This document shows, piece after piece, positions 59,890 through 64,000 of a stretch of 64,000 nucleotides of DNA. Under the pieces are notes generated by a model that saw nothing but the letters and a program-made list of their open reading frames with translations, ran no database searches and was not told the origin of the DNA. Source of the DNA: Pseudoalteromonas piscicida (GTDB lineage Bacteria; Pseudomonadota; Gammaproteobacteria; Enterobacterales; Alteromonadaceae); assembly GCF_000238315.3 (NCBI RefSeq), contig NZ_CP011924.1, positions 2,795,501 through 2,859,500 of the forward strand, given 5' to 3'. Each line of letters begins with the position of its first letter. The stretch's first letter is position 1. The position numbers were made by a program, and so were the translations under genes.

Positions 59890-61098
59890 ATGTCATTAGC
59901 AAAACATCGGATAATGGTAGTAGATGATTCACCCGCGATCCTCGTCGTAATGCAAGCTATTATGACTGAACTTGGCATTGAGCATGTCACAACCTGCTCA
60001 AGTGCGGTGAATGCTGTAGAAAAAATACGGCAGACTCCTCATCAATTTGACGCCATTTTTACAGATCTCAATATGCCCGAAATGGATGGTATGGAGTTTA
60101 TTCGCCAACTGGGAGAGCTAAGGTTCTCTGGCGGCATTATTATTATTTCCGAAATGGACGAAAAGATTATTGATCTAGCAACCAACCTTGCTAGACAGTC
60201 CAATGCACATCTTATCGGCAATATTTCTAAGCCCGTACAATTGGTTGATGTCGAGCGCATGCTCAAAAAAATGGAGACGTATACCACTGTTAAACGTAGC
60301 CGCATTGAAAAGGTGACCGAAAGCGATCTTTTGCACGCCATTAGTCACAATGAAATTACGCCTTACTATCAGCCAAAGGTTCACCGTGGTGACAAAAAGA
60401 TTAAAAGTGTCGAAGTGCTTGCCCGTATTGTGCCTAAAAATACCGAGCAGGTTATTTTACCGGATCATTTCATTGGCGTGGCCGAAGATACCGATCTAAT
60501 CAACATCATTACTTTCCAGCTTTTTGAAAAGGCAACGGACGAGTTTAAAGCAATCAAATCTGAGCTAAATTACCCAATTAAACTGGCTTTTAATCTATCA
60601 CCAGTGCAATTAAATGATCTGAGCTGCCCAGATAAACTGGCACTTATTCTAGAAATAAACCGTTTAAAGCCTAGTGATATCATTTTAGAAATTACTGAAA
60701 ACCAACCGATGAATCAGTCTATTCAATTGGAAACAATGAACCGTTTACGGATCCGGGGGTTTGATATTTCGTTAGATGACTTTGGTACTGGATTTACCAA
60801 TATTCAGCAGTTAAAGTCTTTGCCGTTTACTGAGATCAAAATCGACCGCTCTTTGATAACCCATGTGGAATCCGATCGCTTTTCACAGGTACTTATCGAC
60901 AGCTTAATCGATATCGCACAAAATCAACAATTAGACATAGTAGCTGAAGGTATAGAGCGGATTGAAGAGCTACAATACCTTGACCGCTACAAGCATAGCC
61001 TATTAATGCAGGGTTTTTTAATCAGCAAACCTAAACCACTAACAGACCTAGTCGGGTGGATACACTCTTGGCAGCGCATGATTAATTCGAACCCTTAA
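59890..61098 (+). CDS. Response regulator with EAL c-di-GMP phosphodiesterase domain
   Basis: A 402-residue REC-EAL protein of the PvrR/VieA type. The receiver has the acidic pair VVDDS, the phosphoacceptor Asp in FTDLNMPEMDG and the Lys of ISKPVQ. The EAL domain has EVLAR (for EALLR), FNLSP, LEITE, DDFGTGF, KIDRS, AEGIE and QGFLISKP, so all main catalytic residues are kept and it is probably active. No DNA-binding domain follows. ATG 59890 has AAGGA seven bases upstream; an upstream TTG at 59821 is not used. No sensor kinase is beside it. Confidence 0.9.
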   Translation: MSLAKHRIMVVDDSPAILVVMQAIMTELGIEHVTTCSSAVNAVEKIRQTPHQFDAIFTDLNMPEMDGMEFIRQLGELRFSGGIIIISEMDEKIIDLATNLARQSNAHLIGNISKPVQLVDVERMLKKMETYTTVKRSRIEKVTESDLLHAISHNEITPYYQPKVHRGDKKIKSVEVLARIVPKNTEQVILPDHFIGVAEDTDLINIITFQLFEKATDEFKAIKSELNYPIKLAFNLSPVQLNDLSCPDKLALILEINRLKPSDIILEITENQPMNQSIQLETMNRLRIRGFDISLDDFGTGFTNIQQLKSLPFTEIKIDRSLITHVESDRFSQVLIDSLIDIAQNQQLDIVAEGIERIEELQYLDRYKHSLLMQGFLISKPKPLTDLVGWIHSWQRMINSNP

Positions 61099-62209
61099 CC
61101 TCAGGAGAGGCAGTTTCCTCTCCGTCGCTTTGCGTTTCAGACACATCTTCAGCTTCGTCGCTGTCTTCAATCAAATTATCATGATTATCAACGCGCTCTC
61201 GCCACTTTTGCTTAGCAGCAGCTTGCATATTGGTGGTTTGCTCTCGCTCATCAACAATATCCATTCCCATTAATGATTCAAGCAAATCTTCTAATGTCAC
61301 TATGCCTTGTACATCGCCATACTCATCAATGACAAGCGCAATGTGTAGACGCTTTGCCAGTAACGCTTTGAATAACTCTGGCGCAGCTAGCGTTTCCGGT
61401 ACGGTATAAAGAGGGCGAGATAGCTTACCAATTTTATATTCTTCTCCAAGCCTATGATAAGCAAGCATAATGTCATTTTTGTGCACAAAGCCGATGATGT
61501 CATCTGTGTTTTTATCGAATACCAACACCCGAGAAAAAGCAACCGAACCATGCTCAGACAAATACTCGTGTACTGTCATATCTTTATGCACCTTAAACAG
61601 TACCGTTCTTGGTGTCATAATGCTTTCGAGCTTGGCGTGGCGAAAGCGCAACAAGCTGCGAATGGTTTCAGTTTCGTCTTGATGTAATGCGCCTGCTTCA
61701 GAGCCAATCTCCGCCATCGCTTCGATTTCTTGACGAATATAGTGAGCCTCATCTTCTTTACGGCCTATCACTTTTGTTAACTGATCAGACATCCACACAA
61801 AAGGCTTCAATATTCGAACTAACCATACCAACACACTGGAAACGATAGGTGTTAATCCGCGCCAATAAGTCGCTCCTAAAGTCTTTGGAATGATTTCTGA
61901 CAGTACCAAAACCAGTAGCGTCATCACTGCAGACGCAATACCAACAGCTGCATCTGAAAATACCACAGCAGCTTGTGCACCAACCCCTGCTGCACCGGCG
62001 GTATGCGCAACGGTATTTAACGTTAGAATGGCAGATAAAGGCTGATCAATGTTGTCTTTAAGGCGTTGAACTCGCGATGCTAATGCATCATTGTCTTGCT
62101 TTAAGATCCCTATATGGCTTGGCGTAATACTAAGTAGCACCGCTTCCATCACCGAACAGATAAAAGAGATAGCTATTGCCAAAAACATGTAGGTTAATAA
62201 TAAAACCAA
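61082..62209 (-). CDS. CNNM/CorB-family membrane protein with CBS pair
   Basis: A DUF21/CNNM protein of 375 residues: four hydrophobic segments in the first 155 residues, then a CBS pair (about 195-325, SIMTPRTVLF and LHIALVIDEYGDVQGIVTLEDLLESLMG) and an acidic tail. It lacks the usual C-terminal CorC/HlyC domain. Related proteins take part in magnesium or cobalt export. The start is TTG at 62209, supported by GGAG seven bases ahead. It overlaps the 3' end of the convergent REC-EAL gene by 17 bases. Confidence 0.88.
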   Translation of the reverse strand: MVLLLTYMFLAIAISFICSVMEAVLLSITPSHIGILKQDNDALASRVQRLKDNIDQPLSAILTLNTVAHTAGAAGVGAQAAVVFSDAAVGIASAVMTLLVLVLSEIIPKTLGATYWRGLTPIVSSVLVWLVRILKPFVWMSDQLTKVIGRKEDEAHYIRQEIEAMAEIGSEAGALHQDETETIRSLLRFRHAKLESIMTPRTVLFKVHKDMTVHEYLSEHGSVAFSRVLVFDKNTDDIIGFVHKNDIMLAYHRLGEEYKIGKLSRPLYTVPETLAAPELFKALLAKRLHIALVIDEYGDVQGIVTLEDLLESLMGMDIVDEREQTTNMQAAAKQKWRERVDNHDNLIEDSDEAEDVSETQSDGEETASPEVKGSN

Positions 62210-62330
62210 GTAAATTCTCCTCTTTATTCAACGCTAAGTATTTGCTTAACTGCATACGTTATGTTGCTCATCAACACAGACTATTAAATTTAGGACGTCT
62301 ATCGCAGCAATACAACCGGTTCAAAATACT

Positions 62331-62353
62331 ATGATATAGTTTTATCATATAAT
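62331..62353 (+). promoter_or_regulatory. Palindrome overlapping a -10 box before the S9 peptidase gene
   Basis: ATGATA (62331-62336) and TATCAT (62343-62348) are an inverted pair, and TATAAT (62348-62353) overlaps the right arm. This looks like an operator on a promoter, but no good -35 box is visible. Confidence 0.35.
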
Positions 62354-62375
62354 TACCTACAATAGGCGCAAATAA

Positions 62376-64000
62376 ATGAAATTACGTACAGCCGTCACTC
62401 TACTATTTACGGCAGTCTCAGCACAACTTTCAGCAAGCCCATTAGACGAATCAAAAATACAATTTTTGGGTCCCATCGCAGGCGAATCCACAATAAAGCC
62501 AGCTGACACAGCTCATCGTGATGCAATTATTGAAAACTTGCTACCATCATTACAACAAGACGCCAAACAGGTAACGCTATTCAATAATGAAAGCAAATGG
62601 CAACCACTGAATAAAATATCTCAATTAACGATACCAGGACTGCAGGCTCTGAAGTTTAATTTCACTACTGAACGTTTTGTCTCAGGTAAACTCAAGCTTG
62701 AGGGCGTCGAGAAGGCCAAAGTATTTCTAAATGGAGAGCCTGTCTCCGGTGTTAAAGAGGTTCAGCTTGATGTAGTCAAGGGCGATCATCAAATCCTCGT
62801 TATCGCTGAACAGGTGAATGACTGGAATAAGGTTGATCTTAGCTTTGAAGGCGAAGCAGCACATGACGTTATCACGCTAACAGAAAAACAAACCAAAGCG
62901 CTGTCTGCAAAGCAATTGTTTGATGCTCCAACAGTGAGTGCTATCTCACTTGCACCTAACGGCGAATATTACATTTCTACCGTACGCCACTACGATGATG
63001 AAAAAGGCAACGCAGCAATCACCGAAACAGCTTTATACAATGAAGATGGTGACATGCTTTACAGTTTCGATGGCATGAGCGCAAATAGCTTTGCGTGGCG
63101 TGATGACAGCAGCAAACTCACTTATTTAAAAGATAATAAAGCTTACGTCCTTGATGTAAAAACCTTTAAACGTACTCAAGTTGCTACTAAGCTCAATGGC
63201 GCTAATAGTATCGAGTTTTTTGATAATGACACGCTTATTTTTGCTTGGACCAACAGCGGCAAAGAAGAAGGCAAACTGACTAAACATTATCAAGGTTTAG
63301 AAGATAGATGGTCATATGCTCGCACTCAATCGCAAATCTTCTTATTCGATATAAAAAGTGGGCTACTTAATCCTGTGACCGTTGGCGCACAAAGCCACAA
63401 CTTGGCCGACTTTGACGCACAAGCAAACACGGTTTTAGCAACGCGTAATAAGCAAGACTACGCGCAACCTCCTCACATGTTGACAGAGCTAATAGAAATC
63501 GATCTATCAAACAATCAGCAAAGTGTTATTGGTCAGTATCGTACATTTAGCGGCGCGCAATACACTAAAAATGGTATTTATGTAACTGCAGGTCCTGATT
63601 TTGCAGAAGGTGCGGGGCGCAACTTACCTGAAGGTATGCTCGCGAATAACTATGATGGCCAACTCTATTGGTTAGCTCGCAAAGGCAACAATGTAAAAGC
63701 ACTGAGTAAAAACTTTGACCCAGCCATAGGCAGCTTTACCGTACTCAGTAATGGCGATGTGGTGCTAAAAGCGACTGACCAAGATCGTCAACAGCTTTTC
63801 CTCTTTGACGAAAGTAAGTCTACTTTCAAACGCTTAAACACTGGGCTGGATGTTGTCGCTAATTATTCAGTGTCTAGTGAACGTAATCCAGAGATCTTAT
63901 TCACAGGAACTACAGCATCAACTCCACAACAGTTAAAAACCATGTCAACCTCAGATAAGCGAGCTGACACGCTCTGGGACTCAACAAATATCGCATACCA
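62376..64000 (+). CDS. S9-type (prolyl-oligopeptidase-like) exported peptidase, 3' partial
   Basis: The frame opens with ATG at 62376 and is open to the right edge of the window, giving 541 codons. The first 21 residues form a signal peptide (TAVTLLFTAVSAQLSAS), so the protein is exported. An N-terminal domain with beta strands is followed from about residue 190 by repeated propeller-like blades (ISLAPNGEYYIS, FAWRDDSSKLTYL, DIKSGLLNP). This is the layout of the beta-propeller part of S9 peptidases; the catalytic alpha/beta-hydrolase domain would be beyond the window. The call depends on the propeller only, so it is given with reserve. Confidence 0.65.
   Translation, partial: MKLRTAVTLLFTAVSAQLSASPLDESKIQFLGPIAGESTIKPADTAHRDAIIENLLPSLQQDAKQVTLFNNESKWQPLNKISQLTIPGLQALKFNFTTERFVSGKLKLEGVEKAKVFLNGEPVSGVKEVQLDVVKGDHQILVIAEQVNDWNKVDLSFEGEAAHDVITLTEKQTKALSAKQLFDAPTVSAISLAPNGEYYISTVRHYDDEKGNAAITETALYNEDGDMLYSFDGMSANSFAWRDDSSKLTYLKDNKAYVLDVKTFKRTQVATKLNGANSIEFFDNDTLIFAWTNSGKEEGKLTKHYQGLEDRWSYARTQSQIFLFDIKSGLLNPVTVGAQSHNLADFDAQANTVLATRNKQDYAQPPHMLTELIEIDLSNNQQSVIGQYRTFSGAQYTKNGIYVTAGPDFAEGAGRNLPEGMLANNYDGQLYWLARKGNNVKALSKNFDPAIGSFTVLSNGDVVLKATDQDRQQLFLFDESKSTFKRLNTGLDVVANYSVSSERNPEILFTGTTASTPQQLKTMSTSDKRADTLWDSTNIAY

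Noticed and set aside
62331..62353. Fur box before the S9 peptidase gene
   Set aside because: The palindrome is AT-rich and partly like a Fur site, but too few positions agree with the 19-base consensus to call it.

Overview
This window is a stretch of chromosome from a marine gammaproteobacterium of the Alteromonadales, most likely Pseudoalteromonas. The assignment rests on gene order and on proteins resembling those of Pseudoalteromonas, Shewanella and Vibrio; there is no rRNA in the window to confirm it. Coding density is high, and nearly all genes are core housekeeping or envelope genes in conserved neighbourhoods. I see no tRNA, rRNA, CRISPR array, prophage or intact insertion sequence.

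Layout. 1-3333: lpoA (5' end cut by the window edge), yraN, diaA, dolP (peptidoglycan synthesis, replication timing, outer-membrane integrity). 3371-8488, minus strand: rplM-rpsI, petABC (cytochrome bc1) and sspA-sspB. 8844-13156: zapE, divergent zapG, then the periplasmic proteases degQ and degS. 13226-17882, minus strand: mlaFEDCB-ibaG-murA (lipid asymmetry and the first committed step of peptidoglycan synthesis). 18057-25808, plus strand: yrbG-kdsD-kdsC-lptC-lptA-lptB-rpoN-hpf-ptsN-rapZ-ptsO (Kdo synthesis, LPS export, sigma-54 and the nitrogen PTS). 27735-33761: mgtE, pmbA, darP, tldD and a nitrilase-family gene. 33754-42097, minus strand: yhdP, rng, a maf-family gene and mreBCD. 42165-47905: a PEGA/FGE-fold protein, a PLP enzyme, a CsrD-like degenerate EAL protein and ssb. 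47923-64000: a YajR-like MFS transporter, a solute-binding protein, uvrA, then smaller metabolic, signalling and membrane genes, ending in an S9-type peptidase gene cut by the right edge.

The most unusual structure is an exact 1257-bp direct tandem duplication (24845-26101 and 26102-27358) at the end of the rpoN operon. It gives a second complete ptsO (NPr) gene and a second rapZ lacking the first 58 codons, and so the P-loop, but keeping the whole C-terminal RNA-binding domain. The junction joins this fragment in frame to a TTG codon with a ribosome-binding site. The right breakpoint lies 3-4 bp from one arm of an inverted repeat. It is either a very recent duplication or an assembly artefact.

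Other accessory signals are a 263-bp MITE-like element with TA target duplication between darP and tldD, inverted-repeat elements upstream of mgtE, and the segment between csrD and mreB, where Vibrio and Shewanella usually carry the MSHA pilus locus but here only two unrelated genes are present. I did not find a convincing new multi-gene defence or biosynthetic system.
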